From: UBA4312 sp040266995
GTDB taxonomy: Bacteria > Bacillota_I > Bacilli_A > Erysipelotrichales > Erysipelotrichaceae
Direction: 5' to 3'
Assembly: GCA_040266995.1 (NCBI GenBank)
Contig: JAWRHV010000010.1
Coordinates: 1-64,000 of the forward strand
DNA length: 64,000 nucleotides
Positions 1 through 8,207 of this stretch are shown piece after piece; position 1 is the first letter of the stretch; each line of letters begins with the position of its first letter. Below the pieces are notes generated by a model. The model was not told the origin of the DNA. It did not search any database and saw only the letters and a list, made by a program, of their open reading frames with translations. The position numbers and the translations under genes are program-made.

Positions 1-444
1 ATCATAAGTGATGGTTTCGCGGGAAAAATCTATATTCTCGAGAAGGAAATGTCCTCTGGTTCCACAAATATTATAAAGGGCCAGGAACAACTCTCTTTTT
101 GTCACTTTTTCGCGAATTGCTCTTTGTCTCAAATGATGCACTGTCTCATCTTGAGGTCTTGGGATTTCTTCGGTATCTGTGGTAAAACTTAGAAAGCCTT
201 CTTTATCTATTTGCGTTTTAGAAAGAATCCCAAAATCATCAAACGCATCTTTTAATTGTTGTTTCCTCCATTTTTTTCTTCGAAGAGTTCTTCTAGCCGA
301 GCGATTTTTTCTAGGGTCTGCGGCCGGTTTTGCTTCTTCAAACAGGCGTACACCCATATCAATCAGTTTTCCTTCTTCCTGATCAATAAGAGCCCATCCC
401 ACTGAACCAATGCCAATGTCTAATCCTAATGTAAATTCCTTCAT
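1..444 (-). CDS. cas9: Cas9 endonuclease, N-terminal part (runs off left edge)
   Basis: RNA-guided DNA endonuclease of a type II CRISPR system; only the first 148 codons lie in the window. The start codon at 444 follows AAAGGA with a 7-base gap. Residues 7-17 (GLDIGIGSVGW) form the RuvC-I motif with catalytic Asp9. Residues about 45-64 are the arginine-rich bridge helix (RKNRSARRTLRRKKW). Residues 105-134 (HLRQRAI, then RGHFL) match the start of the REC lobe. The frame is open to base 1, so the gene may be intact outside the window. The subtype (II-A or II-C) cannot be told from this fragment, and no repeat array or other cas gene is visible. A fragment of a broken cas9 is possible but nothing seen suggests decay. 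Confidence 0.93.
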   Translation of the reverse strand, partial: MKEFTLGLDIGIGSVGWALIDQEEGKLIDMGVRLFEEAKPAADPRKNRSARRTLRRKKWRKQQLKDAFDDFGILSKTQIDKEGFLSFTTDTEEIPRPQDETVHHLRQRAIREKVTKRELFLALYNICGTRGHFLLENIDFSRETITYD

Positions 445-942
445 AATATGTCCTTTCTTTGATAGTTGCTAAACACTTACTATGATTATACTACACTTGT
501 ATATTGGAGATACAAATGTTTAACAAACTTTTACAATTTTAGTATCCACCAATCATATTCTATTGATTTGTTATTAACCCTTTTTGTTTGATGGCACTAT
601 GAATCTCATTTCATATACTTGCACATTTATTGACACTATTCGTGTCTATAACATTTTTTGTCTGTGCATTTTGTTAAAACTTTCCTGTTTTTCCTTACTC
701 TGATTCCCATTAATGCTATTGTCATAATCATAACAATCTTGATGAAAGCATTCTAACCTGAATATAACTAAACGGGAGTCCGTAGAGTCCTGCTTTGTTC
801 ATGTTATTTCTTACAGAATATAAACATAATAAACCCGTGTCATGTATTTCTTCTGGAGTGTAGTCCTGTCATCCATCGATTGGTAACATAAAGTCTCCTT
901 TTTATAACCTTGTTACCTACTATAAAGATAAGAAAGAGCATC
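445..942. other. 0.5-kb AT-rich gap between cas9 and ruvAB
   Basis: No full gene is visible. On the minus strand a TATAAT sits at 485-490, suitable for cas9. An inverted repeat GGTAACA/TGTTACC lies at 882-888 and 911-917. A minus-strand frame from AAGGAG at about 895-900 reads ATG, six codons, then TGA, and stays open for about 45 further codons; it could be a decayed small gene. Weak hairpins occur, including GACAC/GTGTC near 631-645. This is where a tracrRNA could sit, but without the CRISPR repeat no anti-repeat can be assigned, and no convincing terminator ends such an RNA. Confidence 0.4.
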
Positions 943-967
943 AAAAAAATCCCCTGATTTAGGGGAT
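943..967 (-). terminator. Intrinsic terminator of ruvAB
   Basis: On the minus strand ATCCCC/GGGGAT closes a 7-base loop directly after the ruvB stop and is followed by seven T. Confidence 0.85.
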
Positions 968-1978
968 CTATTCAAATAAACCTTGCTGGTAATCGATCTT
1001 TAAATGCTCATAAGCTTTGGCTGTGGCAATTCTTCCTCTTGGAGTACGGTTGATAAAACCGATCTGTAATAAATAGGGTTCATAGACATCTTCGATGGTG
1101 GTACTTTCTTCGCCGATACTAGAGGCTAGTGCTTCCAATCCGACCGGTCCGCCTTTAAAGCGTTCAATGATTCCTCGTAAGTAACGATGATCGACTTTAT
1201 CCAATCCAAGGTGGTCAACCTCCAGACGGTCCAGGGCATCTCTGGCTACATCCAAAGAAATCAGGCCATCGTTATATACCTGGGCAAAGTCCCGTACTCT
1301 TCGGAACAGACGATTGGCAATACGTGGTGTGCCTCGTGAACGCAAAGCGATCTCCTGGACGGCATCGTCATCGATCTTTGTGTTCATAACACGGGAGGTG
1401 CGGGCAACGATCTTTTTCAGGTCATTGAGCTCGTAATATTCCAGCTGGGACACAATGCCAAAGCGGTCTCGTAACGGGGCGGTCAGATCGCCGGCCCGAG
1501 TTGTAGCTCCCACCAGGGTAAACGGTGGCAAAGATAAGCGGATACTGTGTGTTGTCGCTGTATCTTTTCCGACCACAATATCCAGACAATAGTCTTCCAT
1601 GGCCGGATATAACACCTCTTCCACTTGTCTAGGCAAGCGATGGATCTCATCGATAAACAGGACATCGCCTGGTTCCAACGTTGACAACAAGGCTGCCAGA
1701 TCCCCGCTTTTCTCTATGGAAGGTCCGCTGGTCGTCTTGAGATTTCCACCCATTTCATTGGCTAAGATATACGCCAGTGTGGTTTTTCCCAAGCCCGGCG
1801 GCCCATACAAAAGAACATGGTCCAAGGCTTCATTTCTTTGTTTGGCGGCATTGATAAAAACACGCAGGTTTTCTTTTAATGTATTCTGCCCAATATATTC
1901 TTTTAATGTAGACGGACGCAGCGTTGCTTCCAATGTATCATTATCCTGTAATCCTGCATCCACTTCTCTAGTTTCCAA
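968..1978 (-). CDS. ruvB: Holliday junction branch-migration ATPase RuvB
   Basis: AAA+ motor that drives branch migration of Holliday junctions with RuvA, in recombinational repair. 336 residues, the normal family length. Walker A is GPPGLGKTT at 59-67, Walker B VLFIDE at 106-111, sensor 1 TLVGATTR at 154-161, and the arginine-finger segment LRDRFG follows at 169-174. The C-terminal winged helix ends with RGRIATAKAYEHL. The start codon is TTG at 1978, chosen because GAGGAA lies 6 bases upstream and the nearby ATG is out of frame. It follows ruvA by 15 bases in one transcript and ends in its own terminator. Confidence 0.97.
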   Translation of the reverse strand: METREVDAGLQDNDTLEATLRPSTLKEYIGQNTLKENLRVFINAAKQRNEALDHVLLYGPPGLGKTTLAYILANEMGGNLKTTSGPSIEKSGDLAALLSTLEPGDVLFIDEIHRLPRQVEEVLYPAMEDYCLDIVVGKDTATTHSIRLSLPPFTLVGATTRAGDLTAPLRDRFGIVSQLEYYELNDLKKIVARTSRVMNTKIDDDAVQEIALRSRGTPRIANRLFRRVRDFAQVYNDGLISLDVARDALDRLEVDHLGLDKVDHRYLRGIIERFKGGPVGLEALASSIGEESTTIEDVYEPYLLQIGFINRTPRGRIATAKAYEHLKIDYQQGLFE

Positions 1979-1993
1979 TGTGATTCCTCATTT

Positions 1994-2563
1994 CTATTTC
2001 GCTAATAATCGCAATGCCTGCTGGATCATCTGTGGAGTAGTCAGCTCCTTATTCGAAATCAGTTCCTTCTTTATTGATGTTAACTGATTTACCTTATATC
2101 CCAAAGACACCAGAGCTTCCTGTGTTTCGTCCCATACAGGATTCTCGATCTTCGCTTCTTTTGTATCCACGGCGACAAATTTCCCCTTCAGATCCAATAC
2201 GATCTGACCGGCTGTTTTGGCTCCGATTCCCGGCAATGCTTTTAATCGTTTGATATCATCATTTTCAATGGCCGCAATCATTTCAGCGCCACTGATGGCA
2301 CCCATGATATTCATAGCACTTTTCGGTCCGACTCCTTTTACGTTGATCAACCGGACAAAGACCTCATAATCCTCTTCTTTTTCAAACCCAAAGAGAAGCA
2401 TCGCATCCTCCCGGACATGTTGATAGGTATATAGGAAATAATCCTGACCGAATTTCATGGATTCGGGATGGGATACATAGACTTCATAGCCTACCCCTTG
2501 TACATCCAGTACCACGCTTTCCTTGCGGATCAGGCGTAATGTTCCCTGCACAAACGCAATCAT
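1994..2563 (-). CDS. ruvA: Holliday junction DNA-binding protein RuvA
   Basis: Binds Holliday junctions as a tetramer and loads RuvB. The N-terminal OB fold starts MIAFVQGTL. Two helix-hairpin-helix motifs follow, around LINVKGVGPKSAMNIMG and LKALPGIGAKTAGQIV, and a small C-terminal domain III that would contact RuvB ends in ALRLLAK. Start ATG 2563 is set by AAAGGAGG six bases upstream; an in-frame TTG at 2581 lies before the ribosome site and is rejected. The product is 189 residues. It is first gene of ruvAB. Confidence 0.96.
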   Translation of the reverse strand: MIAFVQGTLRLIRKESVVLDVQGVGYEVYVSHPESMKFGQDYFLYTYQHVREDAMLLFGFEKEEDYEVFVRLINVKGVGPKSAMNIMGAISGAEMIAAIENDDIKRLKALPGIGAKTAGQIVLDLKGKFVAVDTKEAKIENPVWDETQEALVSLGYKVNQLTSIKKELISNKELTTPQMIQQALRLLAK

Positions 2564-2589
2564 GGAATGCCTCCTTTCCAAGCAGAACC

Positions 2590-2595
2590 ATTATA
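2590..2595 (-). promoter_or_regulatory. -10 element of the ruvAB promoter
   Basis: TATAAT with an upstream TG (TGTTATAAT, extended -10) 27 bases before the ruvA start. A clear -35 at standard spacing is not seen. Confidence 0.55.
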
Positions 2596-2661
2596 ACATA
2601 AAAGCGATTTATCAAGCTTAGATTACGCAATGTTCTTCGTGCTTTGTTCGTTTCCATTTTA

Positions 2662-2690
2662 TTGACATCTTTTCAAATTCTATTTATCAT
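2662..2690 (+). promoter_or_regulatory. Promoter of gpmA
   Basis: TTGACA at 2662-2667 and TATCAT at 2685-2690 with a 17-base spacer, 38 bases before the gpmA start codon. Confidence 0.8.
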
Positions 2691-2728
2691 TAAGTTACCA
2701 AGATTAAGTTAAAGAAAGAGGTGCTAAA

Positions 2729-3481
2729 ATGGCAAACATGAAATTAGTTCTTGTTAGACATGGCGAAAGTGAATGGAATAAATTGAACCTGTTCACTGGT
2801 TGGACAGATGTCGATTTAAGTGAAAAAGGACACGAAGAAGCAAAGAACGCTGGTAAGATCTTAAAAGAAAAAGGATTTGATTTTGACGTAGCGTATACTT
2901 CTTATTTAAAACGTGCCATCCATACTTTAAACCATGTATTAGATGAAATGGATCGTAACTGGATCCCGGTAATCAAAAGCTGGAAATTAAATGAACGTCA
3001 TTACGGTGCTCTTCAAGGATTGAACAAAGCGGAAACAGCTGAAAAATTCGGTGAAGAACAAGTATTGATCTGGAGACGTTCCTTTGATGTAAAACCTCCT
3101 GCCCTGGAATTGACAGATGAAAGACATCCTGCTAACGCAGAAATGTTCCGTGATGTAGACAGAGCATTGTTACCGGCAAATGAAAGTTTGGAAACAACCA
3201 TCGAACGTGCTGTTCCTTACTTCAACGAAGTCATCAAACCGGATATGCAGGCTGGTAAGCGTGTTATCATTGCTGCACATGGTAACTCTTTACGTGCATT
3301 GGTAAAATACTTTGACAACTTGACAGCGGATGAAATCTTAAAGGTCAACATCCCTACAGGTACTCCGTTGGTTTACGAATTTGATGAAGACTTCAATGTT
3401 GTTGATAAATATTACTTAGCTGACGAAGAAGCATTAAAGGCAGCTATGGACGCTGTGGCTAACCAAGGTAAAAAAGCATAA
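2729..3481 (+). CDS. gpmA: 2,3-bisphosphoglycerate-dependent phosphoglycerate mutase
   Basis: Interconverts 3- and 2-phosphoglycerate in glycolysis in the cytoplasm. The phosphohistidine motif LVRHGESEWN places His11, and the second active-site histidine is in AAHGNSLRA near residue 185. LNERHYGALQGLNK carries the phosphate-binding and catalytic glutamate region. 250 residues is the usual length of the dPGM class. The ribosome site AGAGGTG precedes ATG 2729. It has its own strong promoter and terminator, so it is monocistronic and divergent from ruvAB. Codon choice looks optimised (GAA, AAA, GGT), as expected for a highly expressed enzyme. Confidence 0.97.
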   Translation: MANMKLVLVRHGESEWNKLNLFTGWTDVDLSEKGHEEAKNAGKILKEKGFDFDVAYTSYLKRAIHTLNHVLDEMDRNWIPVIKSWKLNERHYGALQGLNKAETAEKFGEEQVLIWRRSFDVKPPALELTDERHPANAEMFRDVDRALLPANESLETTIERAVPYFNEVIKPDMQAGKRVIIAAHGNSLRALVKYFDNLTADEILKVNIPTGTPLVYEFDEDFNVVDKYYLADEEALKAAMDAVANQGKKA

Positions 3482-3498
3482 ATTGAATGAATTTCTTA

Positions 3499-3526
3499 AA
3501 ATGCCGAAAAGTTTTCGGCATTTTTT
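3499..3526 (+). terminator. Intrinsic terminator of gpmA
   Basis: ATGCCGAAAA, one G, then TTTTCGGCAT and a run of T: a 10-bp stem followed by six T. Confidence 0.9.
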
Positions 3527-3582
3527 GTTTCCTCCATACTAAATTTCCTTTATAATAATGTTTGCTTTATGAGGTGACACAT

Positions 3583-4512
3583 ATGATTTTTAATAATATA
3601 TTAGATGCTATGGGAAATACGCCGTTGATCCGGCTTAATCACTTAGTCGATGAAGACTGTGCCCAGATTTTCGTTAAGTTTGAAGGTTTGAATGTAGGAG
3701 GATCCATCAAAACAAGGACCGCCTATAATATGATCAAGCACGCCGAACAGGAAGGTCTTTTAAAAGAAGATTCCATCATTGTCGAACCAACCAGCGGAAA
3801 CCAGGGGATCGGTTTAGCTCTGATCGGTGCCGTAAAAGGCTATCCGACCAAGATCATCATGCCGGATTCTGTCAGTGTGGAACGAAGAAAGCTGGTACAG
3901 CACTACGGTGCCGAAGTGATCTTGATCCATGATGATGGCAATATCGGAAAATGTATCGATGACTGTATACAGCTCGCTTTAAAGATGAAGGAAGAAGATC
4001 CACGCGTCTATGTGCCACAACAGTTTGAGAACAAAGCCAATGTGGAAATTCAGAAAAACCGGACAGCCCAGGAAATCCTGAGAGACTGCGATTGTCCGAT
4101 CGATGGTTTCTGTTCCGGCATCGGGACCGGCGGTACCATTACCGGTATCGGAGAAGCTTTGAAAGAAGTCTATCCGGACATGACCATCTGGGCTGTGGAA
4201 CCGGAAAACGCAGCGATCTTAGCCGGCGGTTCGATCGGCACCCATTTACAGATGGGTATCGGAGATGGCATTATCCCAGCCATCCTGAACCAGAACATCT
4301 ATGATGATATCTGTGTTGTAGAAGATGATATTGCCTTACAGACTGCTAAGGATCTGGCAGCTAAAGAAGGTATTCTGTGTGGTATTTCCAGCGGGTCCAA
4401 TGTAGCTGCCGCTATCCAGCTGGCCAAAAAGCTGGGAAAAGGAAAAACCGTTGTTACCATCCTTCCGGATACAGCTGAACGCTATTTCTCCACCCCGTTA
4501 TTTGATGATTAA
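3583..4512 (+). CDS. Cysteine synthase-like PLP enzyme (fold type II)
   Basis: Probably forms L-cysteine from O-acetylserine and sulfide, with PLP. 309 residues. The PLP lysine is in VGGSIKTRTAYNMI near residue 40, the cofactor loop is EPTSGNQGIGLA, the phosphate cup is GTGGTITG, and the end ILPDTAERYFST is typical of the CysK/CysM family. Two motifs differ from textbook CysK: PGGSVKDR is VGGSIKTR here, and TSGNTG is TSGNQG. A related activity such as cystathionine beta-synthase or another beta-replacement is therefore possible. Start ATG 3583 follows GAGGTGA; a TTG further upstream would include the ribosome site and is rejected. A TATAAT lies at 3551-3556. No cysE is adjacent. Confidence 0.85.
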   Translation: MIFNNILDAMGNTPLIRLNHLVDEDCAQIFVKFEGLNVGGSIKTRTAYNMIKHAEQEGLLKEDSIIVEPTSGNQGIGLALIGAVKGYPTKIIMPDSVSVERRKLVQHYGAEVILIHDDGNIGKCIDDCIQLALKMKEEDPRVYVPQQFENKANVEIQKNRTAQEILRDCDCPIDGFCSGIGTGGTITGIGEALKEVYPDMTIWAVEPENAAILAGGSIGTHLQMGIGDGIIPAILNQNIYDDICVVEDDIALQTAKDLAAKEGILCGISSGSNVAAAIQLAKKLGKGKTVVTILPDTAERYFSTPLFDD

Positions 4513-4519
4513 TATCAAC

Positions 4520-4554
4520 AAAGGCCGAGCCCTAAAGACTCGACCTTTCTTTTA
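4520..4554 (+). terminator. Terminator after the cysteine synthase-like gene
   Basis: AAGGCCGAG/CTCGACCTT stem with one mismatch, followed by TCTTTT. It touches the stop codon of the convergent gene and may work weakly in both directions. Confidence 0.7.
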
Positions 4555-4896
4555 AATACATACAATGCGCATAGACACACTCTCTGCTTCATTCCATTCT
4601 TTTTTTGCCAATTCCGTTTCATCCAGTGTTTCCAGTTGGTCAATGATATGGATTCCATCAATCAACATGTCTTCCAAAATCATACCGCAGCATGATTCAT
4701 ATCGTTTATCCGCCTTTTGGATATCCCCATAATAGAGCGCATCCGCAAAGGAATAGAGCGGAACGATCTCAAATCCTTTATAGTGAATAGACAATTCCAT
4801 CTGACGGTCCTGGATCTTGTGAAACAGCGCCTGCCTGGACTCATTTAGAAACACTTTGGTGATTGCGTCATTAATCTGGTCTATAATGTCATTCAT
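4552..4896 (-). CDS. Hypothetical protein, 114 residues
   Basis: I do not recognise this family. The protein is acidic, soluble and predicted largely helical, with no signal peptide or membrane segment. The centre has a Cys-Cys pair (YESCCGMILED). The reading frame is supported by GGGAGGAT a few bases before ATG 4896 and by its tight fit between the convergent cysteine synthase-like gene and the mgtC-type gene upstream on the same strand. The 68-base gap to the mgtC-type stop leaves room for co-transcription. Confidence 0.6.
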   Translation of the reverse strand: MNDIIDQINDAITKVFLNESRQALFHKIQDRQMELSIHYKGFEIVPLYSFADALYYGDIQKADKRYESCCGMILEDMLIDGIHIIDQLETLDETELAKKEWNEAESVSMRIVCI

Positions 4897-4964
4897 ATAC
4901 TTATCCTCCCGTTACCAAAAGGATAAAGAAATAACTGACATTTCTGATGTTCAATTGTTGGATA

Positions 4965-5618
4965 TTATCGGAAACTGACTGTTTTTACATAATCCTGCCG
5001 GATCATATAGGATATGAATTCATTTTGGTCAAATCGACCCGGGATCGTTGTTTCCAGGACCACCTGGATCACATCGTTATCGAAGTATTCCACCTTGTAA
5101 ATTTCATAACCGATATCGAATTTATCAAAGTCCTCCATCAGACGTTGTATAGCTTGTCCGGTATCATACAGTTCAAAACGTAAAGGTTGCGAGGATGTAT
5201 CGATCTTTTCGAAGACCCCCTTATGCAGGATGATCTGGATCATCAATATTAACAGTGTTGTAAAAACACCAATATCGTACAATCCCATACCGATGGTACA
5301 TCCAACACCGGCCGTGGCCCACATACCGGCTGCCGTGGTCAATCCGGAAATCGTTCCATGCCGGACAAAGATAATGCCGGCTCCCAGAAAACCGATACCA
5401 CTGACGATCTGGGCAGCAATACGGGCTCTGTCCGCACTGACATTATCCGCAAAACCATGTACGGAGGTAATCGCAATCAAACAAGCGCCCAGACAGATGA
5501 TGGAATGGGTACGCAGACCGGCTTCTTTATTTTTACTGCTGCGCTCATACCCGATCAACATACCACATAGCGTGGCGACCAGGATCCGCAGCATCCATTC
5601 TAAATGTGCTAATACCAT
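4965..5618 (-). CDS. MgtC/SapB family membrane protein
   Basis: Inner-membrane protein of the MgtC family, linked in other bacteria to magnesium limitation, acid stress and control of the F-ATPase; substrate transport is not established. The family signatures are present: GMLIGYERSSKNKEAGLRTH near residues 19-38 and QIVSGIGFLGAGIIF near 70-84, within four to five hydrophobic helices over residues 1-130. The cytoplasmic C-terminal part (about 140-217) is the ACT-like tail seen in longer members. GGAGC precedes ATG 5618. It is divergent from the amino acid importer. Confidence 0.9.
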   Translation of the reverse strand: MVLAHLEWMLRILVATLCGMLIGYERSSKNKEAGLRTHSIICLGACLIAITSVHGFADNVSADRARIAAQIVSGIGFLGAGIIFVRHGTISGLTTAAGMWATAGVGCTIGMGLYDIGVFTTLLILMIQIILHKGVFEKIDTSSQPLRFELYDTGQAIQRLMEDFDKFDIGYEIYKVEYFDNDVIQVVLETTIPGRFDQNEFISYMIRQDYVKTVSFR

Positions 5619-5709
5619 ATTATCTGCTCCTTCCGATCTTGTATTTCTATTATCCTAATTTTCCCACATATTTTCAATACAGTTATATTATTTAAAAAAC
5701 CATTTATGA

Positions 5710-5715
5710 TAAAAT
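5710..5715 (+). promoter_or_regulatory. Extended -10 of the first binding-protein gene
   Basis: TGATAAAAT within a TTTATGATAAAATAAA block that is repeated exactly upstream of the second binding-protein gene at 6640-6655. No clear -35. Confidence 0.5.
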
Positions 5716-5740
5716 AAAAGCCGAAAGGAGCAGAGAAACT

Positions 5741-6562
5741 ATGAAAAAAAGTTTAAAACGTTTTCTCTCATTAATCATTTCTTGCTTCCTGTTTGCAGGA
5801 CTGGCCGCTTGTGGGTCCTCATCCACAAAAAAAGAAGCGGATGCTTCGGACAAAAATACCTTTACGGTAGGATTTGACCAAAACTTCCCTCCATTCGGTT
5901 ATGTAGATGAAGACGGAAATTTCACTGGATTTGATATTGAATTAGCTACTGAAGTCGCCAATCGTATGGGCAAGGAGATCGTTCTTCAGCCAATTGACTG
6001 GGATGCCAAGGATATGGAACTGGAATCCGGAACCATTGACTGCATATGGAACGGTTTTACCATTAACGGACGTGAGGATAAATATACATGGTCTACGCCG
6101 TATATGACAAACATGCAGGATATCGTTGTACGCGCTGATTCCGGCATTGAATCTTTGGAAGACCTGGAAGGCAAGATCGTGGATGTCCAGAAAGAGTCTT
6201 CTGCATTAACCGCACTGGAAGACAATCCGGATCTGATGGACAGCTTTGCGGAATTAAATCAGGTAGCTGATTATAATACAGCGATCATGGATCTAGAATC
6301 CGGCGCTGTGGACGCTGTTGCCATGGATCATTATGTAGCCTTGGATCAAATTGCCAATAAAGACAATATGAAGATCCTGGATGAACACATTTCCGATGAG
6401 CAGTATGGAATCGGATTCCTGTTAGGAAACGAGGAACTCAGAGATGAAGTAGAAGCGATCCTGCTGGAAATGGTTAAGGACGGCACGTTCGAAGAGATCT
6501 CAAAGAAGTATTTTGATACCAATGTAGCCAGTGAAGAGCTGTTGAAAAAAGCTGAAGAATAA
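5741..6562 (+). CDS. Amino acid-binding lipoprotein of an ABC importer
   Basis: Extracellular receptor of the SBP_bac_3 family that captures a polar amino acid for an ABC importer. The signal peptide is residues 1-23 with lipobox LAAC, so Cys24 would be lipidated. The mature domain opens VGFDQNFPPFGYVDEDG and contains NRMGKEIVLQPIDW and VDVQKESSALTAL, family landmarks. 273 residues. It has its own terminator, so it is a free receptor. The next gene carries a very similar receptor fused to the permease. The two probably feed the same transporter. The exact substrate is unknown; a glutamine, arginine or cystine-type ligand would fit the family. Confidence 0.92.
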   Translation: MKKSLKRFLSLIISCFLFAGLAACGSSSTKKEADASDKNTFTVGFDQNFPPFGYVDEDGNFTGFDIELATEVANRMGKEIVLQPIDWDAKDMELESGTIDCIWNGFTINGREDKYTWSTPYMTNMQDIVVRADSGIESLEDLEGKIVDVQKESSALTALEDNPDLMDSFAELNQVADYNTAIMDLESGAVDAVAMDHYVALDQIANKDNMKILDEHISDEQYGIGFLLGNEELRDEVEAILLEMVKDGTFEEISKKYFDTNVASEELLKKAEE

Positions 6563-6569
6563 GCAAGGA

Positions 6570-6598
6570 ACGAAATGGTTAAACCATTTCGTTTTTTA
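6570..6598 (+). terminator. Terminator after the first binding-protein gene
   Basis: CGAAATGGTT/AACCATTTCG palindromic stem followed by six T. Confidence 0.85.
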
Positions 6599-6674
6599 TT
6601 TAAGATTCTCTGTAACTTTCTCCCGTATTAAAAGTCGATTTATGATAAAATAAACAACGAATGGAGTGAGAAAT

Positions 6675-8195
6675 ATGAAAAAGAGAGTATCTCGTCTTTT
6701 TTCTTTATTGATGACATTTTTTTTGTTCGCAGGGATCGTGGCCTGTTCCACACCTTCGACCAAGAATGAAGCCCCAAAGAAAGAAGACAATACCTTTGTC
6801 GTAGGGTTTGATCAGAATTTTCCGCCTTTCGGCTATGTGGATGAAAAAGGAAACTTCACGGGATTTGATATCGAACTAGCTACCGAAGCTGCCAAACGAA
6901 TGAACAAGAAGATCGTTTTACAGCCTATCGAATGGGATGCCAAGGATATGGAACTGGAATCCGGAACCATAGACTGCATCTGGAATGGTTTTACCATTAA
7001 CGGACGTGAGGATAAATATACATGGTCCACCCCTTATATGTCTAATTACCAGGACATCGTTGTACGCCTGGATTCAGGTATCAACACCTTTGATGATCTA
7101 GCCGGTAAAGTGGTCGATGTCCAGAAAGAATCCACCGCTTTAAGCGCCTTGGAAGATAATCCGGAATTGATGAACAGCTTTGGCCAATTAAACCAGGTTG
7201 CCGATTATAATACGGCTATCATGGATCTGGAATCCGGGGCCATCGATGCCATTGCGATGGATCACTTTGTAGCCATTGACCAAATCAAGGGAAAAGAGAA
7301 TCTGATCATCCTGGATGATCATATTTCCGAAGAACAATATGCGATTGGTTTCTTATTGGGAAATGATGAACTTCGTGATGAAGTGGAATTAGTCATGAAA
7401 GAAATGATGGAGGATGGCACATTTGAAAAGATCTCCATGAAATACTTTAATACCAATGTAGCCAACAAAGAGTTCATTACCGAAGCCAAAAAGGTAACAT
7501 CTAAACAAGTACAAAAGCAGGAAAAAGTAAAATCCAATAACGGCATGGCCATGACGACCATTATGAAACAGCTGGCCGGAGGTATGGGAACAACCATCTT
7601 TATCTTTGTGATGACCTTGCTGTTTGCCCTGCCTTTAGGTTTACTGATTGCGTTTGGCCGTATGTCCAAAAACCTGATCCTGTCTACGATCTTCAAGATC
7701 TATATCTCGATTATGCGTGGAACCCCGTTGATGCTGCAGATGTTGGTCATCTACTTTGGCCCTTATTATATTTTCGGTATGCAGATCTCTTCTGCTTATC
7801 GCGGCCTTGCCGTCATCATCGCCTTCTCTTTGAACTATGCTGCCTACTTTGCGGAAATCTATCGAAGCGGTATTGCTTCCATGCCAAAAGGACAATATGA
7901 AGCCGCTACGGTCTTAGGCTATGATAAAGTGCAGACGTTCTTTATCATCATTCTGCCACAGGTCATCAAACGGATCCTGCCGGCAATCACCAATGAGGTC
8001 ATCACGCTGGTAAAGGATACCTCGCTGGCCTTCTCGATTGCGTATGCGGAAATGTTTACACAGGCCAAAGCGCTGGCAGCCGCCGAAAAGAGCATGATCC
8101 CGTTTGTGGTCGCTGCGATCTTCTACTATGTCTTCAATTTCCTGGTAGCTGCTTTGATGGAACACTTTGAAAAGCGCATGAGCTATTATGAATAG
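6675..8195 (+). CDS. Binding protein-permease fusion of an amino acid ABC importer
   Basis: One polypeptide with a lipoprotein receptor and the membrane channel, as in the GlnP type of Gram-positive importers. The signal peptide has lipobox GIVAC with Cys24. The receptor domain spans about 38-265 and is nearly the same as the upstream gene. The permease spans about 285-506 with several hydrophobic helices and the EAA loop (RSGIASMPKGQYEAATVLGY) that docks the ATPase. Start ATG 6675 follows GGAGTG; the upstream GTG at 6666 overlaps the ribosome site. The ATPase gene follows after 12 bases, forming one operon. Fusing the receptor to the channel gives two tethered receptors per dimer. Confidence 0.93.
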   Translation: MKKRVSRLFSLLMTFFLFAGIVACSTPSTKNEAPKKEDNTFVVGFDQNFPPFGYVDEKGNFTGFDIELATEAAKRMNKKIVLQPIEWDAKDMELESGTIDCIWNGFTINGREDKYTWSTPYMSNYQDIVVRLDSGINTFDDLAGKVVDVQKESTALSALEDNPELMNSFGQLNQVADYNTAIMDLESGAIDAIAMDHFVAIDQIKGKENLIILDDHISEEQYAIGFLLGNDELRDEVELVMKEMMEDGTFEKISMKYFNTNVANKEFITEAKKVTSKQVQKQEKVKSNNGMAMTTIMKQLAGGMGTTIFIFVMTLLFALPLGLLIAFGRMSKNLILSTIFKIYISIMRGTPLMLQMLVIYFGPYYIFGMQISSAYRGLAVIIAFSLNYAAYFAEIYRSGIASMPKGQYEAATVLGYDKVQTFFIIILPQVIKRILPAITNEVITLVKDTSLAFSIAYAEMFTQAKALAAAEKSMIPFVVAAIFYYVFNFLVAALMEHFEKRMSYYE

Positions 8196-8207
8196 AGGTG
8201 AGTCGGA

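Noticed and set aside
445..942. CRISPR array or defined tracrRNA beside cas9
   Set aside because: No direct repeats of 30-40 bases with spacers; no anti-repeat can be tested without the array. Left as an open question.
1599..2087. Plus-strand open frame of 162 codons
   Set aside because: Antisense to ruvB and ruvA; no motif and no ribosome site.
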